Assembly: GCA_019054805.1 (NCBI GenBank)
Contig: JAHQIY010000016.1
Coordinates: 1,178,001 to 1,242,000, forward strand
Length of the DNA stretch: 64,000 bases
Direction of reading: 5' to 3'
DNA from: Brachionus manjavacas
Taxonomy: Eukaryota; Rotifera; Eurotatoria; Ploima; Brachionidae
The position numbers and the translations under genes were made by a program. Shown piece by piece: positions 21,255 through 30,989 of the stretch. How positions within the stretch are numbered: the first letter of the stretch is position 1; each line of letters opens with the position of its first letter. The notes beneath the pieces were generated by a model, which did no database searches, had not been told where the DNA came from, and saw nothing but the letters and a program-made list of their open reading frames with translations.

Positions 21255-24200
21255 TTATTTTATTTGAAATTTAACCTTTTTGGTATTCAAACTTTTGTTC
21301 AACGTGCAGTCGAACGCATTGTCTCTAAAGCCCTCTTGGGCGTACATTTTGAACGATTTTGGCACATTGGCACCACTTTTGCCCGAACACTTTGCCCACT
21401 TCTTCAAGCCGGCCAGATTACAGCATCGCGCAGTCAAACTAGTGTCCGCCTCGAGACCACTCTGTTCGCTGCGAATCATCTTGACATACTTGTCAGTGAG
21501 TGCGGTGGCGGGCGGCAGCGCCACAGGCGTAGCGGCTCCAGTGTGGTGTGCAGCAGAGGCGCGCAACTTATTGGCCACCTTGGTAGTGCTTTGGTCGAGA
21601 GCAGCCCGAGGCGCATGGTTATCGTCAGGAGTGTCGAACTTGGATAGATCGACGGGGCTGATTTTCAAGCGCGTGAACCTAGAGTGGTGGTCTTTGACAG
21701 GCGTGAGGTCCAGGCTGGCGTCCTTGTTTACGTTCTTGGAGTAGTAGTAGTTGACTGTGTCGGTGAAGAGCGCGTCGTCTTCGTCCGACTCGTAGAAGTC
21801 CTCCTCTTGGTCAAGCATGTCGTCGTGGTCTTCTTGCTGATCGTCTTGCTGATCGACTTGCTGAGCACACTCGGCCTCGTCCTCGTCGCACTCCACATCT
21901 TGCATTTTTTTCAAAGTAGCATTCAAGGAGTCGGGCGGCGACGGCATCGCACTACTAGTGGTGCATGTGGACACGGTGTTTGTCTGAGTGGTGGTTATGG
22001 TGGTTGTTTGAACGGACTGTTGCTGCAGCGACATCAAAAGTGGCCTGTTTTGAATGTGCTTTTTGAGTGTCTTCAAAAACTCGTACTTTTCTCTGTCGTA
22101 CTTGGACAGCAGATACATGTAGACGTCGATGATGCCGTGACGCGCCTGACAGCCCAGCTTTATCTTGCAAATGGACGTGTGCGCGTCACACTCCTGGTCG
22201 TACTCTTGGCCGAAATCGATCACTTTGACAAAGAGAACTTTTTTGTACACCATTTTGACAAAGTGTTTGCGCGCCTCTCGGCACAAACGCAGCCGTTTGT
22301 TCACTTTGAGGTGGTGGTGCGGCGGCCCGATGGCCAATTGGTCGACGTGTTCGTCCAGGTAGAGCGAGCAGAGCAGGGCTTTGACCGGAAAGTTGAAGAA
22401 CTTTTCGTCTGTGTGTCGCAGGTCGGCGTGTTTGTCGAGGATTTTGTCGAGGCCGATGTCCAAAAATCTGACCTTGACCTTGGACGAATCGGGCGCGTAA
22501 TTGCGGAGGACGCGCGCCCGGTGCCAGCTGCCCTTGTACAACGCGGCCACGTGCTGATTCGCTCGCACGCACTTGGGCGCCTCGGCAAGACGCACGTGCA
22601 AATTAAAGTACTTGAACATTTCGTGGAATTTTCTTTCGTCGTCCTCGCCGTAAATTACCTCGATCCAACATCGGCCACTCTCGCCAATCACGTCGTTTAT
22701 GCGACACTTGAACTTGCTGTTTTTGTACAAACGCTTCGGATTTATGTCGAGCAAATGGTCGATTTTGAACGAAGTGTCCGATTTGACGTCGACGCTGCTA
22801 ACATTGCCATTGCCACTGCCATTGTCATTGGCGTTGCCGTTGTTGCTGTTGTGCAGATTTTTCAGCGAGTTCATGAATGTTTTGAGTCGGGGCGACTCGA
22901 TTTGCACGGGCACCACAGTCGTTTGCGACGAGCTGGACGTTGGATGCGCGTTGTCGATCGCGTTGTTGTCCACAGCGTCGTTGATCATTGCGTCGAGTTC
23001 GTTTTGGTCGGGCGGCGGTGGCAACGTGTCGCTCGACGAGTTCATGAATTGTTCGGGCGGAGGCGGAAATTTGAACGAGTCCGCTTGGACTTGTTGTTCG
23101 CTTGACACGTCGTCAAGTGATAGCTTTGGAGGCGACGAGCACGACTTGGCGTCTATTGAATCGCCTTCGCTCAACGACTTGCCTTTCAGGTCTTGCTCGT
23201 CTTCGTTGTCCAGGCCGTACAAGCTAAAGTTGGCGCTTTTGAAGTTGTTGATGCGAGTGGCGCTGTTTGATCGCCGTTTGACCGGCTCCAGTTCGACGCC
23301 GGTTGATTTTCTGATCATGTTCAAATAGTTGGCAATGTGTTTGTTTGGACTGGGCTCAGGTTCGTTTAGGTTGGGACACGAGTTGGACATTGTGATTGGG
23401 TCGGTGCGCTTATCGGTCCTAGGAGACGTAGGTTCATTTCGACTTGACTTTATTAGCAAATAATGAGGAGCTGGTGGAAGTGCTGCTGCATTTCTTGAGT
23501 CCTCTTTAACAGCTGATTCAAGTGGTAGGGACTTTTTCAAAAAATTACTCTCAGTGTCCTTGACCTCTGAAGGTTGCAGTGTTGAATTTAGGTCGCGTAA
23601 TGTTGAATTTTTTGAAATATTGTTCCCATTGACCTTGACCTCTGAAGGTTGCAATGTTGAATTTAGGTCACGTGATTCTGAATTTGAAAAATTGCACACT
23701 TTGTCCTTGAACTGTGAAGATTGCAATGTTGAATTTGGGTCACGTGATTCTGAATTTTTTGAAAAAATGCTCTCATTAACCTTGACATGTGAAGATTGCA
23801 ATATTGAATTTTGATCACGTGATTCTGAATTTGAATTTGAGTAATTGTACTCGTTGTCGTGTGTGTGCTTGGCCAAGTATTGAGCGGGAATATTTTTCAA
23901 ATAATTGCACACATCGTCCTTGACCCTTTGAATAGGTGAAAATGTAACATTGCTGTCGTTGTCTCTGAGCTGATTTTGTGGCATTGGCGGCGGCGTTGGC
24001 GGCAAAGACGATTGAGAATTGGGCGGCGATTTGAACGAATTGTTGTTGACGATTTTGTGCGGCGTCGATTGCTGATTAGAAATAGATCGCGAAATAATGG
24101 ACACACCGGGCTGATTTGGCGACACCAATTCACTACAAATGGGAGTAATAATCATGTGACTATTGAACAACGAATCGCTATTGTACGACGATATGTCGGG

Positions 24201-27200
24201 CGAGCTAAACGAGCGGCGCGGCATCGACACCGGCTCATCGAGCAATTCGTTCAACAACTCAGACTGAATTCTAAATCTAGCGCTAGTCGAACAGCCAAAT
24301 GTGCTCGACTCGTTCATTATTCTGTCATTTTCGAGCAAACAAAACCGCTCGAACAACTGATCGGTCACCAGCACCGAATTCGACTGAACTGAATTGTGTC
24401 TCATACGTGAGCTAAACGACGCATCCAAAGTGACATTTAGACGAGCGCCGCTCAAATAAAACGACTCGCTAATGAGGCAATTGTTGCTCAGACTGTTAGC
24501 CACGTGTCCATTGTCGCTCAGACTCGATGCCGACTTGGTCCGTCTACTCTCATTGAGCAAAGTGTCGTAGTCGCGCGAATTCCGCCGCGCCCTCCTCACC
24601 GTCACATTCCTATACCAGTCGGTGTCCTGCTGCTGCTGATCGGCAGTTTTGTTAAAAAAATCAATCTTCTTCTGAAATTCGCTGGAATTGTGGTCGATGT
24701 CGCTGAGCCAATTTCGGCTAGTCTCGTCCAGCGACACCACTCGCTTGGCCTCGCACTCGGTGTTGTTGGAGCACTCGTTCGAAAGCTCGACAATAGTGGA
24801 CAAGTGTTCGATAGGCACGGCGATCGGCGGCGGTGGCCTACTAGCCAACGACGACCTTGTCTCTTCAATCTGGACACGATTGGCCGTGAACATGAACACG
24901 TCTTGATCAAGCGCGCCCAGCCGTTTGTACGAGTGTTCGTTTTTTTCGAACTCCTCAAGGCTTTTGTTCTGGTCTTGGCGGCACTCGGTGCTTTTGACGG
25001 CGAAAAAATTCGGGTTCAAGCGGCTGTGTTCAATTTCGTTAATGGACAAACTAGTGGTCGACTCGTTGCTTGTTTTGGACGAGTCCGCCTCGAAATCGTC
25101 CACAAATATGGACACGGTGAATTTTTTCATTCGGTCAAATTTGGCCGCGTCGTTGGCCTTGATCAAGTTGTCTTTGTCTTTGAGCTCGTTGTTGCGCACC
25201 TCTTCGGCGCACGACTCGAACGAGTCGTCCGAGTCCATGTCGCTGGCTCTTTTTTTCTTCTTCAAATCGGACAATAAACTGGACGACATGTCCGACGAAG
25301 ACAATGACGATGACGACGAGCTAGCCAAAACAGGCCTCAGGTTGAGGCGATGACGCTCGACCAGAACCACGTCGGCGGCGCTGTACGACCGATTTTTGGC
25401 GCTCGATGCTTGACACGGCCGCTCCGACTTGATCGATCTGTTGGTCTCAGTGTCGTTGATGATGTGCCGGTTGGGTATTTGATGGGTCTGGTCGAGAGTT
25501 GGATGCACGGGCTCATTGAAAGCTTGGTCGTCATGGTTACCGCGGTCGTCATGGTTACCGTAGTCGTCATGGTCGTCGTCCGTTTGGTCTATGATCAGCC
25601 TTGGCATCGAGTCCAAACTAGTGTCGTTGGCTTCTATATTGTTAGAGACAAACTGGCCGTTTTGAGTCAAATGAAGACTGCGCATTTGCTCGGCCTCTTC
25701 GTCCACTCGCTCATGTTCGCTTATTCGACTCAGCACTTGATCGTATGAGTTCACTTGCGCGTTCAATTTGAACAATTTTTCATAGGGACTATTCATCGGC
25801 GAGCTGCTCATCGGTTCACTTGGTACATGCTGATGCTGCTCATGTTGTTGTAGCACTGGCTCGAAATCTTCTTGGTCTAGGCTCGAGTTTTCGTTGTTGA
25901 GAAACACGTCGTTGAATGCCGACGAGTTATTGTCCGACTCGTGTGTCACGTGACTCTTGTGCTTGTGGTCTTGGTGACCGCTACGAGTGCTGTTGTTGTT
26001 GTCAGTGTTGTTGGTGTTGTAAGATGGACGTGAGCGGCTTTTGTTGTTGTTAGTGTTAGTAGATTTTGAATTGTTGCCACCACCATTGCCACCACCATTG
26101 CCACCACCATTGCCACCACCATTGCCACGTCCATTACTCCAATTTGAATTGTTCTCATCGAACGGTTTGCATTGGTGTCTCCGCTTTTTGTTTCTTTGCT
26201 TCTGCCGTTGCTGCTGTTGGTGATTTTGGTGATGTTTTTTGTCGTGGTCGACAAACGACGGCTGATGCACAATCTCGTCCGAGTTCACAAGCCACTCGGG
26301 TTCGTCGCCAAACAACGGACACGACACATATTTTGTCTTCACTTTAAACTGTTCACTTTGCACATTGTCGCTCTTGACCTTGATCGATTGACTCTCGTCT
26401 AGCGTGTCCATCAAACTAGTCTCCTTCAGATCGTACATAGAGATGACGGCGCGAGTTTCGATGGGCTGCCAGTCGCGATTCGTGTTCGACGTGGTCACAC
26501 TGCTAGCGCTTGTCTTGGCCTCGGCACCGCACTTGACAATTGTGTCGTTGGCCAACGCATTGAATATGCTCATGTTGACCAGTTGATCGTTGCGCGCATA
26601 CAATTGAGTGTGCCAGCATTTGAGCTGACCGATGGTGACTTGTTCGACGAGGTTGAAGCGAATGGGCTTGTTGGCGACCAGCGAGTTGAAGTAGTGGCGT
26701 TTGGCGTTCACGTTGTTGAAATTGGTGTGGAACAGAGAGCAGCGTATGGCCAAATAGTTGAGCTTGAGGCCGTGGTTGTCGGTGTCGTTGAAGCCGTCGG
26801 TGTCGCGGCCACTCGATGCCAGCGAGTTGAAGTCGAGCCGTCGGTGCGGATAGATGTCGGCGTAGGTGGCCTCGCGTGCATGTCCATAGTCCATTAGGCG
26901 CACGCGGCACACTTCTCTGCTCGGCCACACTTTTTCGATGAAGCCGCGATAAAACGCCGAGCCCGAGCCACCGCACTGGCCACCGCTTTTGCGCAGCGAG
27001 GCGCGCACAAAACACTTTTTGTGCTTGTCGGGCTCGATTCTGAGCTCGCCATACGACCTGTAGTTGGTGCGACGGATAAAATCGTCGATTAGCGGCGACA
27101 ACTTGTCGAATTCTTCGCGCAAATTGTGCCTCAACAGCGGCTTGATCCAAAATATGCCCTCGTTGGACACACTGGTGGTCACGTGACACGTGCCCGAGCT

Positions 27201-29366
27201 GTTCTTGTAGAATCGCCGCTCGGCTATTTGGTCTTCCACGTCCACATTTTCCTCGTGCTCATCGTGCGCATTCAGCACCGAGCTCAGCTCCAAATTTGTG
27301 TCGAACGGCTCGTCGCTAGTCGTTGTGGTCGTAGTCATGGTCGAATGCGAAAATTCGTCACTCGCCGGTGCCGAGTGGACAGTGGTCACTTGGCTCTTTT
27401 TGGCTAGTTGTGTTGGTGCTGGTGGTGGTGGTGGAGGCGTTGGTGTAAACGAGGACGAACTAGAAGACATCTTTGAAGCACTTTGCAGCCTGATGTCGCG
27501 GCTAGTGAACTTGACCGAGGATGCGGTGTCACGAGCGGCCGAGCTCTCTTGTTTGTTCAAATCAATTATTTTCTTGTTCACCGACACGAACTGCTCTCGC
27601 TTGTCCTCATTTATCTGATAGAGTTGGCAAATCCACGCTTGGTCGTCTAGCGGCTCGACGAGCACGCACTTGATGGCCTTGGCCGCCGTTGTCATGTCTT
27701 TGAACACAAACTTGGTCTCTTGATGCACGTGGTGCTCGTACTTGAGCGGCGGCGACGAGTCCGCATTGTGCAGCACACACTTGAGGGCACGGTGCGGCAA
27801 ATCGGTCAACTGAAAGTGTCGCCATGGCAACATGTGCTCGAACGAGTGCAGATTGTTCACATGCGAAACGCCCGTGTCCACATAGAACACGTGGCACTTT
27901 TTCGCCGAGCTCATCACACTGAGCACTCGGGCCCGGTGCCACTTGCGCGTCCTCTCGTCCATGCAAAAGCACAGCTGACCGGGCGTCGGACTCTCGCCCG
28001 TTTGGTCAAAGGTGAGCCATTGTGCGTCGCCAATGCTAGCCGAGCGCACACACCGACTCATCTGCTCCAACAATTGGTCGGATCTGATGCGGTTCTTGCG
28101 AAACGAATCGAGCGGGCTGTCCGTGGAGTGCAGCGCGCCCAAAAACTGCACCCAGAACGATCCGTCGGTGTGTATGCCCGTGTTGACTAGCGCGTCGAAC
28201 TCGAACCCGCTCGCCAAACACATTTGATCGCGGTACGCGCTCGCCTCGCTCGAGCCAGCGCTTATTTTCACATCTATCTGGCTCACGGCCTCCACTAGCT
28301 TGCTCAAGTCGACGCTATAGTTGAACTGCGGATACAGAGTGTTGTCGACAAACAACGAACAGCTGGACGCTGTCGAATTGTGGCAATTGGGCTCGCATAT
28401 CGATCTGAGCTGTTCGTTAAGCTGGTCTATTTGGGCGAGAATGTGGCGCTCGAGCAGCTTGACTTGGTGCCGGTTTGGCACGGACTGAGAGCGCGCTAGC
28501 TCAAGCTCGCCTATGCTCCGCTCGACGCCGTCTATTTTCTCGTTTATGCGCGTCTGCAGGTCCCTCACGACCGAATAGGCGTCTTTGAGCTTTTCTTTTA
28601 TGCGATCGCTTATTTCGTTGAGCTTTTTTTCCATGAAGCCGGCCAGGGCGCCAAAGTCCACGTACAAATCTTCGCGTATTATCTCGTTCATTTCTCGTAT
28701 GGACTGTTTGACGTCGTTGAACTGGCCGGTGCGCCGCCTCAGTCCGCTGAGCTGGCTGTGGAGGGCGCGCAAGTCCGTGTGCGAGCGCAGCTCGATTTGC
28801 TCGAGCAAGTCGTCCATTTTGTCTTCTACTATGAGCTCGATGTCTTCGGTGATGATGCGCAGCGCCACGTGCTTTGACGCGTCCAGATTGGCGTGGGTTA
28901 TGTGAAAGCAGTCGGCGCAGTACACCATGTGGCCGCTCTGCACTAGCTGCTGCACACTGGCGCTCGCCGAACTGTAGTACTCGTTCAAGTCGACGCTTGG
29001 CGACGCCTTCAACGCTGGCAACCAGTCAATGTTGCTTGTCTTGGCTTGCGGGCTGCACGCGCTGCACACCACTATCGCTTGTTCTGTTCCGCAGCTCGAG
29101 CACTTCTCTGCCTTGTCGCTGACACCACCGCTTCCCATCTCAGCTGACCCTTTTTTTTCGTATGTACAAGGTTGATTGTTGTTTTCGTCGTTGTTGTTAT
29201 TGATGTTGTTGTTGTTGTTGTGTGTAAGCGAAGCATTTGATGCACTCTCGTGCGACACTGCTTCTTCCATTGTGCAATTTTTATATCTAATTTTCAAACA
29301 GATTTTATTCAAAAGGTTCATTTTTTTTTTAGGTTTTTTTTCTAGATTTTTTTTTGTTTTAGTCAT
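21255..29366 (-). CDS. Giant B-box/coiled-coil multi-Tudor protein (RNF17/Qin-like)
   Basis: This encodes 2703 residues in one uninterrupted 8.1 kb exon. Residues 89-166 hold paired cysteines and histidines (C89-x2-C92, C101-x2-C104, C150-x2-C153, H155, H158, H166), a B-box-like zinc site. A coiled coil covers about 175-330. Three extended Tudor domains follow at about 385-560, 725-950 and 2220-2445. Their core motifs are WHRARVLSV with FYVDTGV, YRGFIEKVW with LMDYGH, and WHRARVLRNY with FLDIGL. Between them is a long Ser/Asn/Asp-rich linker with a GGGN repeat (about 1078-1095) and four 28-residue tandem repeats (about 1840-1942). Animal proteins with RING/B-box plus several Tudors (RNF17/TDRD4, fly Qin) act in germ granules of the piRNA pathway. 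No RING is seen here. M33 (29270) may be the true start, since an acceptor-like AAAATTAG lies just upstream of it. Confidence 0.85.
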   Translation of the reverse strand: MTKTKKNLEKKPKKKMNLLNKICLKIRYKNCTMEEAVSHESASNASLTHNNNNNINNNNDENNNQPCTYEKKGSAEMGSGGVSDKAEKCSSCGTEQAIVVCSACSPQAKTSNIDWLPALKASPSVDLNEYYSSASASVQQLVQSGHMVYCADCFHITHANLDASKHVALRIITEDIELIVEDKMDDLLEQIELRSHTDLRALHSQLSGLRRRTGQFNDVKQSIREMNEIIREDLYVDFGALAGFMEKKLNEISDRIKEKLKDAYSVVRDLQTRINEKIDGVERSIGELELARSQSVPNRHQVKLLERHILAQIDQLNEQLRSICEPNCHNSTASSCSLFVDNTLYPQFNYSVDLSKLVEAVSQIDVKISAGSSEASAYRDQMCLASGFEFDALVNTGIHTDGSFWVQFLGALHSTDSPLDSFRKNRIRSDQLLEQMSRCVRSASIGDAQWLTFDQTGESPTPGQLCFCMDERTRKWHRARVLSVMSSAKKCHVFYVDTGVSHVNNLHSFEHMLPWRHFQLTDLPHRALKCVLHNADSSPPLKYEHHVHQETKFVFKDMTTAAKAIKCVLVEPLDDQAWICQLYQINEDKREQFVSVNKKIIDLNKQESSAARDTASSVKFTSRDIRLQSASKMSSSSSSFTPTPPPPPPAPTQLAKKSQVTTVHSAPASDEFSHSTMTTTTTTSDEPFDTNLELSSVLNAHDEHEENVDVEDQIAERRFYKNSSGTCHVTTSVSNEGIFWIKPLLRHNLREEFDKLSPLIDDFIRRTNYRSYGELRIEPDKHKKCFVRASLRKSGGQCGGSGSAFYRGFIEKVWPSREVCRVRLMDYGHAREATYADIYPHRRLDFNSLASSGRDTDGFNDTDNHGLKLNYLAIRCSLFHTNFNNVNAKRHYFNSLVANKPIRFNLVEQVTIGQLKCWHTQLYARNDQLVNMSIFNALANDTIVKCGAEAKTSASSVTTSNTNRDWQPIETRAVISMYDLKETSLMDTLDESQSIKVKSDNVQSEQFKVKTKYVSCPLFGDEPEWLVNSDEIVHQPSFVDHDKKHHQNHQQQQRQKQRNKKRRHQCKPFDENNSNWSNGRGNGGGNGGGNGGGNGGGNNSKSTNTNNNKSRSRPSYNTNNTDNNNSTRSGHQDHKHKSHVTHESDNNSSAFNDVFLNNENSSLDQEDFEPVLQQHEQHQHVPSEPMSSSPMNSPYEKLFKLNAQVNSYDQVLSRISEHERVDEEAEQMRSLHLTQNGQFVSNNIEANDTSLDSMPRLIIDQTDDDHDDYGNHDDRGNHDDQAFNEPVHPTLDQTHQIPNRHIINDTETNRSIKSERPCQASSAKNRSYSAADVVLVERHRLNLRPVLASSSSSSLSSSDMSSSLLSDLKKKKRASDMDSDDSFESCAEEVRNNELKDKDNLIKANDAAKFDRMKKFTVSIFVDDFEADSSKTSNESTTSLSINEIEHSRLNPNFFAVKSTECRQDQNKSLEEFEKNEHSYKRLGALDQDVFMFTANRVQIEETRSSLASRPPPPIAVPIEHLSTIVELSNECSNNTECEAKRVVSLDETSRNWLSDIDHNSSEFQKKIDFFNKTADQQQQDTDWYRNVTVRRARRNSRDYDTLLNESRRTKSASSLSDNGHVANSLSNNCLISESFYLSGARLNVTLDASFSSRMRHNSVQSNSVLVTDQLFERFCLLENDRIMNESSTFGCSTSARFRIQSELLNELLDEPVSMPRRSFSSPDISSYNSDSLFNSHMIITPICSELVSPNQPGVSIISRSISNQQSTPHKIVNNNSFKSPPNSQSSLPPTPPPMPQNQLRDNDSNVTFSPIQRVKDDVCNYLKNIPAQYLAKHTHDNEYNYSNSNSESRDQNSILQSSHVKVNESIFSKNSESRDPNSTLQSSQFKDKVCNFSNSESRDLNSTLQPSEVKVNGNNISKNSTLRDLNSTLQPSEVKDTESNFLKKSLPLESAVKEDSRNAAALPPAPHYLLIKSSRNEPTSPRTDKRTDPITMSNSCPNLNEPEPSPNKHIANYLNMIRKSTGVELEPVKRRSNSATRINNFKSANFSLYGLDNEDEQDLKGKSLSEGDSIDAKSCSSPPKLSLDDVSSEQQVQADSFKFPPPPEQFMNSSSDTLPPPPDQNELDAMINDAVDNNAIDNAHPTSSSSQTTVVPVQIESPRLKTFMNSLKNLHNSNNGNANDNGSGNGNVSSVDVKSDTSFKIDHLLDINPKRLYKNSKFKCRINDVIGESGRCWIEVIYGEDDERKFHEMFKYFNLHVRLAEAPKCVRANQHVAALYKGSWHRARVLRNYAPDSSKVKVRFLDIGLDKILDKHADLRHTDEKFFNFPVKALLCSLYLDEHVDQLAIGPPHHHLKVNKRLRLCREARKHFVKMVYKKVLFVKVIDFGQEYDQECDAHTSICKIKLGCQARHGIIDVYMYLLSKYDREKYEFLKTLKKHIQNRPLLMSLQQQSVQTTTITTTQTNTVSTCTTSSAMPSPPDSLNATLKKMQDVECDEDEAECAQQVDQQDDQQEDHDDMLDQEEDFYESDEDDALFTDTVNYYYSKNVNKDASLDLTPVKDHHSRFTRLKISPVDLSKFDTPDDNHAPRAALDQSTTKVANKLRASAAHHTGAATPVALPPATALTDKYVKMIRSEQSGLEADTSLTARCCNLAGLKKWAKCSGKSGANVPKSFKMYAQEGFRDNAFDCTLNKSLNTKKVKFQIK
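23540..23845 (-). repeat. Tandem coding repeat, about 84 bp by four
   Basis: Within the Tudor gene, a unit coding for roughly SESRDxNSTLQxSxVK plus a variable SKN-ending spacer is repeated about four times. Units differ by substitutions and small length changes. The function is unknown; it lies in the disordered linker. Confidence 0.75.
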
Positions 29367-29487
29367 TTTATTTGACGTTTTAGAGCCAAATTTTGGGGAC
29401 TTTAATTGAATTTATGAATTGTGTAGGCGATGATTGATTTCAAAGGCATTGTTAAATTTAGAACAACGACAACAACAAAAAAGAGGA

Positions 29488-29970
29488 CAAATATGGCAAG
29501 TTGAGGCTTATAATCAAATTTTCATGATCATGCTGGAAAATTATCACTAAAAAAAGGTTATTAGATACTATCTAAAATGATTTTTGTTCTTAAATTTTAC
29601 TGCAGAAGCAAATTTTTGCAGAGATTTGCAGATATTAAAAATTCTTCTAAGCATTGTAGGTCTCTTTTGAAATTTTGTTTTGCAGTAAAATTTAATAACA
29701 AAAATAAGCAAACTATCAAAGAAACCAACAATGCTCAAATGAATTTTTTATATCTACAGAACTCTGCAAAACTTACATGAATGCAGAATTATGCACAGCA
29801 CCATGGTATGGTATGGTCATAGTTTGCATCATATGAAAATGTATCTCTGCTAATTTAATTTTTCCATTTGAAATTCTTAAAAATCTTCAAGTTAAGTTAT
29901 TTTTTTTCAAGTTAAGTTTTGAGCATGATCATGAGAATCTGATCATAAACTTCAATTTGCCTCAAATATG
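29488..29970. mobile_element. Non-coding element with 50 bp inverted ends and an inner palindrome
   Basis: The left end, 29488-29535 (ATATGGCAAGTTGAGGCTT through CATGATCATGCT), matches the reverse complement of 29922-29970. Inside, 29580-29620 (TTTTTGTTCTTAAATTTTAC) pairs with 29660-29707. It lies directly upstream of the Tudor gene start, so it may sit in or near its promoter. No ORF inside has protein-like character. Confidence 0.55.
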
Positions 29971-30114
29971 ATAAAAAAGCATGGGCAGCATGGTATGCAA
30001 CGGTGCAAGCGACACGCCGACCACTGCTAGTCTCCCAAAGCACACATTTGCTCACAAAAATTAAATCATCACACTAGCTGATCCTTTCCTAGCTGCTCAC
30101 AATACAATATCTAT

Positions 30115-30635
30115 AATTACCGTATTCCCTCGCTCGATTATACTGCACCGAAAGTTAAGACAAACATTTGGATCTTGCACCAAAGTGCATCTCGCCAATG
30201 CTATGACATTTTTGATTATGAACGCATGGTCTTATAGCGTAACCACAGCAGTAGGCCCGCATTAAAATATAAAATTTTTAATTTAATAGGATATCAATAC
30301 TTGATTTTAAAACAAAACAATTTTTTTTTTTAAATTTTACATTTGGTGCTGCACCATTGATTAAGAGGAAAAAAATTATGAAAAATTGATTTTATTTTTT
30401 GTTTTATAATCAATGACTGTTAACGCATTAAATTAAGAATTTCAGAATTTAATGCGGACCTAAATCCGTAGTTGCGTTATTAGACCATTCGTTAACAGAT
30501 TTGTTTAAGAGTTCCAAGTTAAAGTCTAAGCGCGGACTTGGACCTGACTTGAGACTTGTGACTTTTAAACAACTCTGGTTCATAATTAAAAATGTAATAG
30601 CATGGCTGAGATGTGCTTGGGTGCATTGTGATGAA
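30115..30635. mobile_element. Inverted-repeat element, second copy of the family at 4.7 kb
   Basis: The left arm (about 30175-30270: TGCACCAAAGTGCATCTCGC, CATGGTCTTATAGCGTAAC, GGCCCGCATTAAA) is the reverse complement of the right arm (about 30440-30630). The right arm is split by an 82 bp MITE. The left arm extends outward to about 30115 (TATTCCCTCGCTCGATTATAC), matching the terminus of the copy at 4990. No coding potential. Confidence 0.65.
30496..30577. mobile_element. Minimal hAT-like MITE, 82 bp
   Basis: Starts CAGATTTGTTTAAGAGTTCC and ends with the reverse complement of CAGAGTTGTTTAAAAGTCAC, clearly related to the termini of the 503 bp MITE at 19657. The downstream flank is GTTCATAA. 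The uninterrupted left arm of the host element shows that the original site read GTTCATAA, and the upstream flank has decayed to GTTAA. Confidence 0.75.
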
Positions 30636-30699
30636 GGCATCACTGTGTACGTACGCGATTCTTATTCAACTTTTAAGTAAATATATCACTTTAAAGTTG

Positions 30700-30738
30700 A
30701 TACCAAAAGTGTAATATATCACTTTACACTTTTGGTAT
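30700..30738. repeat. Perfect 15 bp inverted repeat (hairpin)
   Basis: ATACCAAAAGTGTAA at 30700-30714 and its exact reverse complement at 30724-30738, with a 9-base loop. It could be the end of a small foldback element; nothing links it to a gene. Confidence 0.6.
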
Positions 30739-30883
30739 TTTTAATTATTTTGAATCTGTTTTTTTTCTTGAAATCTTTGTTATTTTTGGTATTTTTTTCA
30801 CAGAAAATTTTTTTTTTTTATCAGAATACTTATTTATTTTCTAATTATTTTTTCTTACTGCTAATAACAAATCTATACAACAT

Positions 30884-30965
30884 TCTATGTACGGAAGCGA
30901 ATGCTGGCGGACAATTGAGACTGATAGAAAAAGTCTGAACACCTTGCACATTAGAAAATTATATT
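30884..30965 (+). pseudogene. Short LINE reverse-transcriptase scrap
   Basis: A plus frame reads MYGSECWRTIETDRKSLNTL, which matches the YGSECW...L..FH segment common in the C-terminal part of RTE-type reverse transcriptases. It is about 25 codons with no flanking coding. Confidence 0.5.
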
Positions 30966-30989
30966 TAGCTGATGAAAAAAAATTCTAAT

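Noticed and set aside
21684-23105. 473-codon open frame on the plus strand, antisense to the Tudor gene, and many similar ones up to 29.4 kb
   Set aside because: Low-diversity Val/Leu/Arg composition typical of a shadow of a GC-rich coding strand. The minus-strand reading has clear Tudor and zinc motifs.
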